55,906 bases of DNA from JAZKSG01 sp036626215 (GCA_036626215.1 JAZKSG010000004.1:1-55906), one strand, 5' to 3'. Positions 32,829 through 42,469 are shown, numbered from the stretch's first letter. The notes: generated from the sequence alone by a model not told the origin. Program-made: numbers and translations.

Positions 32829-33593
32829 TTGATTGATTTTATGGTTAGAAAGCTTGGTCAAAATTTTTTGGTTGATAGAAGAGTTGCTGAGCGAGAAGTA
32901 GAGTTTGCCGATGTTGACAAAGAGGATGTTGTTTTAGAGATTGGTCCTGGAAAGGGTGTTTTAACTTGTTTGTTAGCTGAAAAAGCAAAAAAAGTTGTAG
33001 CAGTAGAAATCGATGAAAACTTATATGAGGAATTGAAGTCCACTCTACCAGAAAATGTTTTGTTGATCAACAAAGATATTCTTAAAATTGATTTAGATGA
33101 TCTACCCTTTTTTAACAAAATTGTTTCTAATCTTCCATTTCAGATTTCATCTCCAATTACTTTTAAATTTTTGGAGTATCCTTTTGATTTAGCTGTTTTG
33201 ATATATCAAAAAGAGTTTGCTGAACGAATGGTTGCTAAACCAGGTAGTAAACATTATTCTCGTCTCACCGTTAATATTTATTATCATGCTTCTTGTGAAA
33301 TTGTTGATTATATATCTAAGAAGTGTTTTAAACCGGAGCCCAGAGTTGATTCTGCTGTGGTAAAGATGGTTCCTCATGATAAACCGCCTTTCTATGTTGT
33401 AGATGAAGATTTTTATTTTGAATTGACTCTTAACTTGTTTAATCATCGTCGAAAAAAGATTAGAACTACTCTAAAAAACTGTTATAACATTGAAGATTTT
33501 AACGAGGTTCCTTTTTTAGATAGGAGAGTTGAGAAGTTAAACCCTGAAGAAATAGGTAGGTTAAGCAATATATTGTACAAAAAGACTGGGTAA
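32829..33593 (+). CDS. ksgA: 16S rRNA dimethyladenosine transferase
   Basis: KsgA/Dim1 dimethylates two adenosines at the 3' end of 16S rRNA, a late step in small-subunit assembly. The 254-residue protein has KLGQNFLVD at the N-terminus, motif I VLEIGPGKGVL and catalytic motif IV NLPFQIS. Its C-terminal domain carries the RVDSAVVKM and FNHRRKKIRTTL blocks. The TTG at 32829 opens the ORF, but ATG 32841 (VRKLGQNF) is equally possible and closer to other family starts. It follows DUF655 by 6 bases. Confidence 0.95.
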   Translation: MIDFMVRKLGQNFLVDRRVAEREVEFADVDKEDVVLEIGPGKGVLTCLLAEKAKKVVAVEIDENLYEELKSTLPENVLLINKDILKIDLDDLPFFNKIVSNLPFQISSPITFKFLEYPFDLAVLIYQKEFAERMVAKPGSKHYSRLTVNIYYHASCEIVDYISKKCFKPEPRVDSAVVKMVPHDKPPFYVVDEDFYFELTLNLFNHRRKKIRTTLKNCYNIEDFNEVPFLDRRVEKLNPEEIGRLSNILYKKTG

Positions 33594-33632
33594 ATCTTTT
33601 TTTCAAAATTTTTTTGGCATAATGTTATTTTA

Positions 33633-33676
33633 ACACGTTAAATATTTATATTAAGCTAGACAAAGTATATCATAGG
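33633..33676 (+). promoter_or_regulatory. Bipartite promoter element before the CheY-like gene
   Basis: ACACGTTAA (33633-33641) and AAAGTATATCATAGG (33662-33676) flank a TATA-like region (aatatttata). The same two boxes, with the same 20-base gap and one mismatch, lie at 42599-42642 before a microprotein gene. The second box lies where transcription should start. The match suggests shared control of both genes. Confidence 0.6.
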
Positions 33677-33707
33677 ATGGTGCTTCTTGAGGAGAAGGAT
33701 TAAAAAG

Positions 33708-34094
33708 ATGAGGCAGAACATTTCTGATAAGAAATTAATGATTGTTGATGATGATCCTGATATTTTAATTACAATTAGAAATATCTTTGAAAAAGAAGGT
33801 TATGAAGTTTTTACAGTTGATAGCGGAAAAGATTGTATTAAAGAAGTTGAGAGTGGTTTTGAAGGAGTCATCTTAATGGATATCATGATGCCTTTTATGG
33901 ATGGATGGGACACCATTAAAAAAATCGTGGATGAAGGATTCGCTAAAAACGTAACTATTTTGATAGTCACCGCTAAAGGCAGTAGCGACCATGAGAAAAT
34001 GAGAGGTTTGGAACCATATATCCATGACTATATTTCAAAACCTTTTGATGTACAAGAACTTATCTCTGATGTAAAAGAAATGACACCAATATAA
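33708..34094 (+). CDS. Stand-alone CheY-like response regulator
   Basis: This is a single receiver domain, about 128 residues from ATG 33708. It has the acidic pocket (VDDDPD), the phospho-acceptor Asp in VILMDIMMPFMDGWD, the Thr of VTAKG and the KPF lysine. No output domain is present. ATG 33708 lies about 8 bases from AGAAGGAT; a TTG at 33687 would add seven residues but would include that site. The promoter element upstream is shared with the tandem microproteins near 42.6-43.1 kb. The partner kinase is not adjacent. Confidence 0.93.
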   Translation: MRQNISDKKLMIVDDDPDILITIRNIFEKEGYEVFTVDSGKDCIKEVESGFEGVILMDIMMPFMDGWDTIKKIVDEGFAKNVTILIVTAKGSSDHEKMRGLEPYIHDYISKPFDVQELISDVKEMTPI

Positions 34095-34160
34095 AAAAAT
34101 ATATTTTTTTTAGAAAAAATTGTAATACTTTATATACCGCAATTTTGATAGATAATATCT

Positions 34161-35048
34161 GTGGATGCACATATGGCTGAAGTCATAAAAACGGATAGAT
34201 TAACCAAGTATTATGGAAAGATAAAAGGTATTGAAGATCTTGATTTCTCTGTTAAAAAAGGTGAAATATTCGGTTTTCTTGGACCTAATGGAGCTGGTAA
34301 AACCACTACTATCCGTACTCTTTTAGGTTTTCTTAATCCAACACGTGGAACCGGTTATGTTTTTGGTAAAGATATTACTGAAGATAGTGTCGAGATTAGA
34401 AGAAATGTTGGCTATATACCTGGTGAACTTTCGTTATATGAACATCTAACTGGACAACAGTTTTTGGATTATTTTGCTGGTATCCGAAACACAGATCTTG
34501 TTCTGTTGGATGAGCTTCTTGAAACCTTTGAATTACCGCTTGAACGTAAAATTAAAGGTTATTCTAGAGGTATGAAACAAAAACTTGGGATAATACAGGC
34601 TTTTATGGATGATCCTAAACTTGTTATTATGGATGAACCAACCAGTGGTTTAGATCCTCTGTTACAAGAAAAATTCTACAAATTTCTAAGAAATGAAAGA
34701 AAAAAAGGGCGTACTATGTTTTTTTCTTCACATATCTTAAGCGAGGTAGACAAGATTTGTGATCGTGTTGGAATTATAAGAGATGGAAGTCTTGTCGCAC
34801 TTGAGAGTATTGAAACCCTTAAAAGAAAAAGTGGAAAAAGAATTCGTCTAAAAATAAAAGAAGATTCTGAAAGATTTTCTGGTCCTGAAGACATGAAAAT
34901 TGTTGATGGTTGGATAGAATTCAAAACAGATAAAGATATAGATCATTGGATAAAAGAGATTTCTAAGTTTACTGTTTTAGATCTAGAGATACATAACTTT
35001 AGTCTTGAAGACATTTTTATGCAGTATTACTCTAGAGGTGAAGAGTAG
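34161..35048 (+). CDS. ABC-2 transporter ATP-binding protein
   Basis: This is the ATPase of an ABC exporter, 295 residues. Walker A is GPNGAGKTTT, the signature is GYSRGMKQKL (the YSxGM form usual in ABC-2 exporters), Walker B is KLVIMDEPTSGLDP and the H-loop is FFSSHILSE. A C-terminal ~75-residue accessory domain follows. It starts at GTG 34161; ATG 34173 is an alternative. The permease gene starts 2 bases downstream. The substrate is unknown. Confidence 0.94.
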   Translation: MDAHMAEVIKTDRLTKYYGKIKGIEDLDFSVKKGEIFGFLGPNGAGKTTTIRTLLGFLNPTRGTGYVFGKDITEDSVEIRRNVGYIPGELSLYEHLTGQQFLDYFAGIRNTDLVLLDELLETFELPLERKIKGYSRGMKQKLGIIQAFMDDPKLVIMDEPTSGLDPLLQEKFYKFLRNERKKGRTMFFSSHILSEVDKICDRVGIIRDGSLVALESIETLKRKSGKRIRLKIKEDSERFSGPEDMKIVDGWIEFKTDKDIDHWIKEISKFTVLDLEIHNFSLEDIFMQYYSRGEE

Positions 35049-35050
35049 GT

Positions 35051-35872
35051 ATGGATTATTTTGTGTTGAAACAAATACTTCGTTTCAAAATAGCTATTCA
35101 AACAGTTTATGACCATTGGAAGTCAACACTTGTTCTTACTCTGCTTTTCTCTGGAATGGCTGCGATGTATTCCGGTATGTATCCTGCTTTTGAAGACATG
35201 ATGAAAGATATGCAACAATCTGGAGCTTTGGATCAATTCGCGTTTATACCGGGTTATCAAGATATGTCTACATATGTTGGTTTTTTAAATATTGAAATGT
35301 ATCAAATCTTTTGGGTTTTAATACTTGGAATAATTATCGGTTTTATAGCTGCTTCTCTAGTTTCAAAGGAGATCGAAGGAAAAACGTTTGATTTATTGAT
35401 GTCTAATCCTCTGTCTCGTAAACAAATAATTTTTGAAAAATTTGTAGGGCTTTTACCGATGGTTCTAATAATCAATCTTGGTGCAATGTTAACCATTATC
35501 GGTTCTACAATCGCAATAAATGAACAATTAGATTTCTATCATCTTTTTTTAACACATGGAGTATCTGTGTTATACTTTCTAAGCATTATATCTTTAGGGC
35601 TTCTTATTTCAACTATTTTTGACGAAAAAATGAAGGCAACGATTGTTACTATGGCGGTAGTGGTTGGAATGTTTATATTGGATTCTATAGCACAGATGAT
35701 TCCAGATTATGAGTATATTGGTTATTTGTCTTTAAAAAATTATTATAAACCATATGAGACTTTAAAATTTGGAGATATAGATGTAACAGGGTTAATCGTA
35801 TTTGTTGTTTTTACGGCGATTGTTTTGATAATTACTATGTTTTACTTTGAACATAAAGATATTAAAGTATAG
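35051..35872 (+). CDS. ABC-2 type permease
   Basis: This 273-residue membrane protein has six hydrophobic segments and the SKEIEGKTFDLLMSNPLSRKQI coupling region typical of ABC-2 permeases. It directly follows its ATPase gene. A large extracytoplasmic loop lies between helices 1 and 2. The substrate cannot be predicted. Confidence 0.91.
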   Translation: MDYFVLKQILRFKIAIQTVYDHWKSTLVLTLLFSGMAAMYSGMYPAFEDMMKDMQQSGALDQFAFIPGYQDMSTYVGFLNIEMYQIFWVLILGIIIGFIAASLVSKEIEGKTFDLLMSNPLSRKQIIFEKFVGLLPMVLIINLGAMLTIIGSTIAINEQLDFYHLFLTHGVSVLYFLSIISLGLLISTIFDEKMKATIVTMAVVVGMFILDSIAQMIPDYEYIGYLSLKNYYKPYETLKFGDIDVTGLIVFVVFTAIVLIITMFYFEHKDIKV

Positions 35873-35893
35873 AGAAACAGAATCATATATCTT

Positions 35894-37045
35894 TTATTGT
35901 TTGGTTAAAGCAACTGTTTCATCTGTAGCTATATTAGTAAGGATTAGCGTTTTGTTGTCATCGGAGAAACTGTATTCAAAAACATCGTTAACAGTTCCAT
36001 TCTGATGGAAGAGTGTTAACTTGCTGTTATTATACTCAAAAAATCCGATATCTCCAGAAACATATGTTCCATCTTCATTGAATGTAATAGCTATCTTTTT
36101 ATCCCTTATCCATGATCCAACAAAACGGTTCTCTTTATCATCTACCTGTTCTTTAGAAACTTGCCTTTTGTACGTCGCAGATCCAGGCATATTTATGTCT
36201 GTCAACACTAGAGTGTTTCCATCATTTGAAAAAGAATAATTGAAGGTATACTTTCCTCCTTGAGAGGATTGATAATCTACAATTAGCTGTTTATCAGTAG
36301 ATAATAGTTCAAAAGTTCCTTCTCCTTCTGTTGAAATAGTGGTGCCATTGGAATAAAAAGAAACTGTTTTAAATATTGCATCTGTGTCGTTAGTTTTCCA
36401 TGAACCTATAAGTGTTTCAAAATCACTTATAGCTGCATCATCTTTTTTATTTTCTTCGTTATTTACGCTGTCAGCATCTACCATTCTAAAACTTTCGATC
36501 ATCTGATTAATCAGATCTATATAAATAGAATAACGGTTGGTTTTAACCTGGTACATTAAAAGATAGAGAGTATCATTGTTTATAGTAAAAGTTTCCGTTT
36601 GGCACCACTCCTGATCATTTTGACTGAAAGTAAAATTTATATGGTAACCAGATTCACCTGAAAGCGTCGTATTTTTCTCTGAAATAAGAGTGAAATTATC
36701 AAGAGCTTTGGTCAGATTTTCTACATGTGCTTGTTTAAACCAATCAATACCTTTAATGAGAGAATCGTTAACTAAAACAGAGACTAATAATGTACCTGCA
36801 TCTTTTGGATCCTCATTATATGGAGAAGTAAATAAAACATCAACATTAGCAGCATATGTTGGATTCTCTTGTTTCTGCCATGTTTCAGGATATTCAATAC
36901 GTATACCTTTTTCTTCATTTGTATAAGTGACAAAAGAAATTTTTTCTTTCTTACCATTAGTTCCTTTATCTGTACAACCACTCAAACAAGTTAAGACAAA
37001 TAGTGTTATTACCACCAATATTAATAGTTTCTTTTTTAGGAACAT
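35894..37045 (-). CDS. Lipoprotein with PsbP-like and two repeated beta domains
   Basis: This is a secreted lipid-anchored protein of 383 residues. The lipobox is TCLSGC (Cys24). Residues ~35-185 resemble PsbP-like domains of archaeal surface proteins (GIRIEYPETWQKQ, then a two-layer fold). Two copies of a ~75-residue lipocalin-like repeat follow. They start IGSWKTND and VGSWIRDK, each with SNGT/EDGT and a closing YSFS.D..TL.LT block. ATG 37045 is chosen because GAGGAGAG lies 4-11 bases upstream. It converges with the ABC permease. Ligand unknown. Confidence 0.88.
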   Translation of the reverse strand: MFLKKKLLILVVITLFVLTCLSGCTDKGTNGKKEKISFVTYTNEEKGIRIEYPETWQKQENPTYAANVDVLFTSPYNEDPKDAGTLLVSVLVNDSLIKGIDWFKQAHVENLTKALDNFTLISEKNTTLSGESGYHINFTFSQNDQEWCQTETFTINNDTLYLLMYQVKTNRYSIYIDLINQMIESFRMVDADSVNNEENKKDDAAISDFETLIGSWKTNDTDAIFKTVSFYSNGTTISTEGEGTFELLSTDKQLIVDYQSSQGGKYTFNYSFSNDGNTLVLTDINMPGSATYKRQVSKEQVDDKENRFVGSWIRDKKIAITFNEDGTYVSGDIGFFEYNNSKLTLFHQNGTVNDVFEYSFSDDNKTLILTNIATDETVALTKQ

Positions 37046-37219
37046 TTTATCTCTCCTCACAAATGTTTCATATCAACTTAATAATTTATAATTTTTCTGT
37101 TTATAACTTTCTTTGTAAAAACACTATTTTTATCAAAAAAAAAAACAAAAAATTTTATAGTATAACTTATTTGTCTGTTCTGAAGTATAAAATTTGGTTT
37201 GTAGGTTAGGGCATTGTTT

Positions 37220-37275
37220 TTTTTTAGTTGTTTCCAGCCCGCAAAACCAGGAAACGACGGACTATAACTAAAAAA
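37220..37275 (+). promoter_or_regulatory. Structured leader before the symporter operon
   Basis: TTTTTTAGTT (37220-37229) pairs perfectly with AACTAAAAAA (37266-37275), and GTTTCC (37230-37235) pairs with GGAAAC (37250-37255) inside it. An alternative 9-bp stem, GTTGTTTCC with GGAAACGAC, competes with the outer one. A TATA-like GTATAAAAT at about 37186-37194 would start the RNA just before this structure. The leader ends at GGAGG (37290-37294) and TTG 37303. Mutually exclusive stems make a regulatory leader plausible. Confidence 0.45.
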
Positions 37276-37302
37276 TAGATTAATCTCTGGAGGCAAAAAC
37301 GT

Positions 37303-37521
37303 TTGAGACTGTCGTTTGACAAAATTATAAAAAACAAGTATTTCTGGTTGATACTCTTTGTTTTATGGTTTATATTATCTCTAGATTTCTGGATGTGGAA
37401 CCAACCCCCATCATTCATATTGGGTTTACCTTTGTGGGCGATCTATTTTTTTGTTTTAACAGTTTGTACATCCTTGCTATACTTTTTATTCTGTAAAACC
37501 TACTGGAGGGAAAACAGATGA
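37303..37521 (+). CDS. DUF3311-like small membrane protein, symporter partner
   Basis: This 72-residue protein has two hydrophobic segments (about 14-31 and 43-64) and a W-rich turn (FWMWNQPPSFILGLPLWA). Small proteins of this layout (DUF3311) often precede sodium/solute symporters. It starts at TTG 37303, nine bases after GGAGG, and its stop overlaps the symporter ATG by four bases, so the two are coupled. Confidence 0.78.
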   Translation: MRLSFDKIIKNKYFWLILFVLWFILSLDFWMWNQPPSFILGLPLWAIYFFVLTVCTSLLYFLFCKTYWRENR

Positions 37522-38924
37522 TTTTCATTTTTTTACTAATCACTTATTTTGTTTTGTTGCTTCTATTGGGTTTCTGGGCTCATAAAAAAACAGGTAAAAC
37601 ACCTGAAGATTATTTTTTAGCAGATAGAAAATTTGGTGCACCAATATTATTTTTTACTCTTGCAGCCACCAATTTTTCTGCTTTTACTTTTTTAGGTTTT
37701 GCTGGTAACGCATATAAGAGTGGTTTTGGTCAATATGCGATAATGGCTTTCGGAACTGGTTTCATGGCTATAATGTTCTATGTTATTGGAAGAAAGATTT
37801 GGCGTATCGGTAAAGATAAAGGATATATTACGCCGCCTGAGTTAATAGGTAAAAAGTTGGATAGCATAACTCTAAGAACAGTTTTTATGTCAGTGATGAT
37901 AATATTTACAATTCCCTATTTAGCTGTCCAGGCTATTGGTGCAGGATATCTAATTCAAAACATAGCCAACATCAATTGGGAGATTGGAGCAGTGCTCACT
38001 ATATTTGTAATAATGTTTTATGTTTTACTAGGCGGTATGAAAGGATCTGGATGGTCAGATGTAATCCAAGGTGTAGTGATGATCTTTGCTTTACTCATAG
38101 CCGTATTTTTTATAGCTAGTAGTCTAGGAGGAGTCGAAATGGCTACTAGTAAAGCGTTTGAATCTTCTCCAGAGTTGTTTTCTAGACCGGGTGGGGGAAA
38201 TTATTTTATCCCTCAGATATGGTTTTCTTTTATGATCCTATGGATGTTTGCTGACCCTATGTTTCCTCAGCTTTTTTCTAGATTTTATACCGCAAAAGAT
38301 GACAGATCTTTGAAGACCTCTATGTTTTTCTATCCAATTGTTGTATCTTTTCTGTTTTTACTCCCAGTTTTGATTGGAGTATGGGCTCATGCTACCAATC
38401 TAAATATACCGGCAGGAAAAGAAGACATGGTTTTACCTTTGATGGTGGAGAGTTTTGCGCCAGAATGGGCTTATGCTTTTGTGATGATAGGTGCTCTCGC
38501 TGCTTTAATGTCTACTGCTGATTCACAGCTGCTATCTCTATCTACTATGTTAACAAGAGATCTACCAAAAATAAAAAATTATATCTCTGAAACTATGTTA
38601 GGTAAACTATTTGTAGTTTTACTGTCGTTATTCGCTGTTTCTTTTGTAGTACTTGGCTATGATCCCAACGTGGGGATTATGGGGACTTTGGTTAAAACCA
38701 CTTTTTCAGGTTTAGCAGTACTTTTTCCTACTACTGTAGCGGTTTTGTATTGGAAAAAAGTTTCAAAATATGGTTGTATCTTCAGTATCATCATCGGAGA
38801 GTTTTCTATTTTTCTATTTGAGTTTAATTTCTTACCTACTATAGGCTTTTTATCTGCGATATGGGCTGTATTGATAGCGGCTATTGTTTTAGTTTCAGTG
38901 AGCTATTTAACGACTGCGAAATAG
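37518..38924 (+). CDS. Sodium/solute symporter (SSS family)
   Basis: This secondary transporter of 468 residues has about 13 hydrophobic segments. It has the family motifs FFTLAATNFSAFTFLGFAG near the N-terminus, GGMKGSGWSDVIQG and the ALMSTADSQLLSLSTMLTRD block. The substrate is not readable; related proteins carry pantothenate, proline or carboxylates. It is coupled to the upstream DUF3311-like gene. Its 3' end overlaps the convergent methyltransferase gene by 22 bases. Confidence 0.94.
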   Translation: MIFIFLLITYFVLLLLLGFWAHKKTGKTPEDYFLADRKFGAPILFFTLAATNFSAFTFLGFAGNAYKSGFGQYAIMAFGTGFMAIMFYVIGRKIWRIGKDKGYITPPELIGKKLDSITLRTVFMSVMIIFTIPYLAVQAIGAGYLIQNIANINWEIGAVLTIFVIMFYVLLGGMKGSGWSDVIQGVVMIFALLIAVFFIASSLGGVEMATSKAFESSPELFSRPGGGNYFIPQIWFSFMILWMFADPMFPQLFSRFYTAKDDRSLKTSMFFYPIVVSFLFLLPVLIGVWAHATNLNIPAGKEDMVLPLMVESFAPEWAYAFVMIGALAALMSTADSQLLSLSTMLTRDLPKIKNYISETMLGKLFVVLLSLFAVSFVVLGYDPNVGIMGTLVKTTFSGLAVLFPTTVAVLYWKKVSKYGCIFSIIIGEFSIFLFEFNFLPTIGFLSAIWAVLIAAIVLVSVSYLTTAK

Positions 38925-39589
38925 TTATCAGGATGTTTCTTAGAAACTATTTTTTTATCTTGAACATCAAGTATTTTGAACCCAGCTGTCTCTATGTCTT
39001 CTATGAATTCATCTCTGCTGTATAGATGATAAAAACGAGGTATATCATATCCATTTTGTCTCCAAGAGACATGTATATCTCCAAATTCTTCTCCTTTTTC
39101 TGCTTTTTTATCTGTGAAATGTTCTCTGAATTTATCCTGCCATCTTGACCAAACCGTGATCATGGCTTTTCCTTGATCTGTTAAAACTCTTTTTATTTCT
39201 TTAAGACTTTGAACTCTGTTTTTTCTTTTTTTTATGTTATGTAAAGCTGCGATGTACAGAGCTGTGTTTACGTAGCTATTTTTTAATGGTATTTCTATAG
39301 CGTTGGATTTTAAAAGAGTGATATTTTTGATTTCTTTTTCTCTAATTTTGTTTTGTATAATTTTTAGTAATTCAATAGATATATCTAGCCCTATGCTGTT
39401 TTCATAGTGTTCAGAAGAAGGTATCAGATGTCTTCCGTTTCCGCATCCAACATCTAATAACACTTTTTTTTCGTTTTGCCTTTCTGCAAAATCGATACAT
39501 TCAACCCAAGGTTTTTTTCGCGTAGCATCAAAACTATCTGCTATAGTATCCCATGTATATTCCGCTGTTTCAACATATTTTTTTTTCAT
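38903..39589 (-). CDS. Trm9/ALKBH8-like tRNA methyltransferase
   Basis: This SAM-dependent methyltransferase has 228 residues. Motif I is LLDVGCGNGRHL and motif II contains GLDIS. Three features point to the Trm9 family, which methylates the carboxymethyl group on wobble uridines. These are the N-terminal WDTIADSFDATRKKPW, the NRVQSLKEIKRVL helix with VWSRW, and the late PRFYHLYSRDE followed by PDNYFAVVK. In eukaryotes Trm9 needs Trm112; no partner is in the window. Its 3' end overlaps the symporter by 22 bases. Confidence 0.8.
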   Translation of the reverse strand: MKKKYVETAEYTWDTIADSFDATRKKPWVECIDFAERQNEKKVLLDVGCGNGRHLIPSSEHYENSIGLDISIELLKIIQNKIREKEIKNITLLKSNAIEIPLKNSYVNTALYIAALHNIKKRKNRVQSLKEIKRVLTDQGKAMITVWSRWQDKFREHFTDKKAEKGEEFGDIHVSWRQNGYDIPRFYHLYSRDEFIEDIETAGFKILDVQDKKIVSKKHPDNYFAVVK

Positions 39590-39649
39590 AAGTCTTTTGA
39601 ACCCTTAGAAGAAAAAACACTGTTTTTTTTGGTTTTAGTTAGGATTTTT

Positions 39650-42469
39650 TTATTCGATATATATACCTGGTTTCAATGGTGTAGCATAATCAGATTTATT
39701 TTCAGGGTCATATATATCTTCTTTGTCTCCGCTGAATATTTCTACCTGGCAGGAGAACTGGTTTTCTATGTAACTTTTAGCATTTTCTAGATATCTTTCC
39801 TCGTTCAAATTTGCTGTATATCTTTCGATATCTTGTTTGTTCAGTTTCTTTATCTCTTTTATTATCTTGCTGGCGTATTTAGAAACTTTTTTTGCATGTT
39901 TTTTCATCTCAGGTTTTTCCATTAGTTCCTTCATTAAAGTACTCATATCTACTTTTTGTCTATCTTGTAGTTCTATCGCCGTTTGAACAACTTTTTGCTT
40001 CCATTGAGAGGTAGTGTATATACAAATTTTATCTGGATCAATTTTAGTGACTTTAAGTATCTCTTTTATGTCTCCTAACACTTTACCCAGGAGATGTTCA
40101 CCGGCTTCAGATTCCGCGTTTATTTTGTCAGGGTTGCATTTAGGGTATTGTTCGTCAGAAACAAAATTCGAGTTTTTTTGATGCCATATTTCTTCAGCTA
40201 AATGTGGTGTTATAGGTGTCATAAGTTTTATCCAAGTGTTTTTGAAATTTTGTAATACCTCTTGGTTGCTTCCTCCTCTTTTTAGATACCATTGTAGATC
40301 TTTCTGTAACTCAAAAAATATTTCGTTTGATGCCTCTCTTAAATCATATTTTTCAAAAGCCTGTTTTATTTTCTGTATCTTTCTATTTAAAATACTTAGC
40401 AGCCATCTATCTATCTGCTCGTTTTGTGAATCACTTGTCTCTTCTTTTGATAACAGTTTGTAGATGTTAGCCAACCTGTTTTTGTATTTAGTCACTTTTT
40501 CTGAGTCCCATTCAACGTCGATAAATGGGGATCCTACATGAGAATAATATAGACGCATTGCATCTACACCATATTTCCGGGCTGCATCTGCTATATGTTC
40601 TGCGCCGCCTTTGGATTTACTGATTTTTTCTTTACCTTTTTGTGTAACCCACCAGTGGACAAAAATGCCTTTTGGATGTTTCTTTTCAGGCATTATTGCT
40701 ACATGGTTCATGAGAAAGACTGGGAAATGCACAGTTTTGTGTTCTTTACCTCCAAGGTTTATGTCTACTGGATACCAGTAATCAAATTCTTTTTTGATTT
40801 CTTTCCAAATATCTGATTTAGGGGTTCCTTTATTTAAGAAAACGTAGTCAAAAAATTGTTCTGTCATTTCTTCAGGTTTAATCTTGTTTTCGTTGACAAA
40901 TTTGGATATTATGTAGTATGCTGGATAGAGAGTAGAGTCAGAGATCGGTTCAACAATCCATCCTTTTTTATATGGGAATTCTGTTCCCAGCCAGGATCCT
41001 TTTCTTATACATGCTCGGTCTTCGAACCATTCCAAAACCTTTGGCAGCTGTTCTTTGTATTCATTGGGATATATATCCATTTTTTTTACATGGTTTTTAG
41101 TTTTATCTGTTAAATCGTGATCGCTATATTTGATAAACCATTGATCTGGTATTTTTTTAATAACTACTTTTTCTCCGCATCTACATATGACTTCTTCTGA
41201 GAATTCTCTCATAATAGTAGCATGGTTTTTTTCGATGAGATCATCTTTAACTTGGTCTTTAATATCGGATACATTTATACCTGCGTATTCTCCACAATTT
41301 TCGTTTAGATGTCCTTTATGGAATTCTTTTTTGTAGACTATCTCTGTGGCTTTTTCCAATTTTTCTTGTTCATGTTGGTTTTGTATTCCTAATTCTTCTA
41401 CTACTTCTTTGGCAGGGTTTGATCCAAGATCCTTTGAATCAATTATTTTTATGGGTTCTATATCTACATCTGCGTCGATAAGGGCTATCCAGTCGTATGG
41501 TGCATGAGCTGGGACGGACATTACTATTCCTGTAGCTACATTTGGATCTGCGAAAGGTCCAGATAAAATAGGTATCTCCCTGTCTATCAGAGGGATGGTG
41601 CATTTTTTGTTGATTAGTTCTTCTCCTTTAACTTTTTCATCTGATGGTTTTAGGTTGTCAAATTGATGTTTTATTTTATTGTATGCTTGTGGTGATAGAA
41701 TCCAGGTTTCATCGTTGATATCTGCTTTGATGTATTCTATGTCGGGGTTGACCCACATGTTAGTGACGCCGAAAATGGTTTCAGGGCGTAGGGTTGCAGC
41801 AGGTAGTATGGTTCCGTCGTCCATTTTGAATTTGATAGTTGTAAATTCTTGGATTTGTGCTGTTCCACCTTTTGAGATATCTGTTTCAGATTTGTCTACT
41901 GCTACCGGACCACAGTTTGGGCAGAAAGGAGCATAATGTGGTTTTTGTGTCAATAGATCTGTTTGATTTAATTTATGAAACTGCCATTTAATGAACTTTT
42001 TATATCCTGGTGAAATTGTGCTCATTATTCTAGAGTAGTCTATAAGGAAACCGAATTTTTTCCAGTAATCTTCTACGTATACGTTTGAAAAATAGTTGAC
42101 TACTTCTTTGGGATCTTTTAGTTTTTTTATTTCTTTTTTGTTTAAACCATATTCTTTTAGTATGTTTAGAGTCTGAGGGTCTTGTCTCTCTACTTTTTTG
42201 GCAAAGCCTATGGATGGTATTCCTGAGGCATGAAATCCTGCTGGGAATAGTACATCGTGTCCTGTCATTCTTTTTTGTCTTGCTATGATGTCGCAGTAGG
42301 TGAATCCTCTCATATGGCCTACGTGTAGGTATCCTGATACTCCAGGGTAGGCAAAATGTATGAAAAATTTTTTGTTTTTATCTTTTGAGGACTCATATAT
42401 CTTGTTTTGGAACCATTTTTGTTGCCATTTGTTTTCGATGTCTATATAGTTATATTTCTTTGAAGTCAT
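39650..42469 (-). CDS. leuS: Leucyl-tRNA synthetase, archaeal type
   Basis: LeuRS charges tRNA-Leu. The 939-residue class I enzyme has HVGH at 49-52 (AYPGVSGYLHVGHMRGFTY) and KISKSKGG at about 614-621. It also has the inserted CP1 editing domain (threonine-rich LRPETIFGVTN) and the archaeal/eukaryotic arrangement with editing domain after the zinc-type motif CPNCGPVAVDKSE. Length is normal. It is monocistronic, and the neighbouring methyltransferase gene begins 60 bases downstream. Confidence 0.97.
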   Translation of the reverse strand: MTSKKYNYIDIENKWQQKWFQNKIYESSKDKNKKFFIHFAYPGVSGYLHVGHMRGFTYCDIIARQKRMTGHDVLFPAGFHASGIPSIGFAKKVERQDPQTLNILKEYGLNKKEIKKLKDPKEVVNYFSNVYVEDYWKKFGFLIDYSRIMSTISPGYKKFIKWQFHKLNQTDLLTQKPHYAPFCPNCGPVAVDKSETDISKGGTAQIQEFTTIKFKMDDGTILPAATLRPETIFGVTNMWVNPDIEYIKADINDETWILSPQAYNKIKHQFDNLKPSDEKVKGEELINKKCTIPLIDREIPILSGPFADPNVATGIVMSVPAHAPYDWIALIDADVDIEPIKIIDSKDLGSNPAKEVVEELGIQNQHEQEKLEKATEIVYKKEFHKGHLNENCGEYAGINVSDIKDQVKDDLIEKNHATIMREFSEEVICRCGEKVVIKKIPDQWFIKYSDHDLTDKTKNHVKKMDIYPNEYKEQLPKVLEWFEDRACIRKGSWLGTEFPYKKGWIVEPISDSTLYPAYYIISKFVNENKIKPEEMTEQFFDYVFLNKGTPKSDIWKEIKKEFDYWYPVDINLGGKEHKTVHFPVFLMNHVAIMPEKKHPKGIFVHWWVTQKGKEKISKSKGGAEHIADAARKYGVDAMRLYYSHVGSPFIDVEWDSEKVTKYKNRLANIYKLLSKEETSDSQNEQIDRWLLSILNRKIQKIKQAFEKYDLREASNEIFFELQKDLQWYLKRGGSNQEVLQNFKNTWIKLMTPITPHLAEEIWHQKNSNFVSDEQYPKCNPDKINAESEAGEHLLGKVLGDIKEILKVTKIDPDKICIYTTSQWKQKVVQTAIELQDRQKVDMSTLMKELMEKPEMKKHAKKVSKYASKIIKEIKKLNKQDIERYTANLNEERYLENAKSYIENQFSCQVEIFSGDKEDIYDPENKSDYATPLKPGIYIE

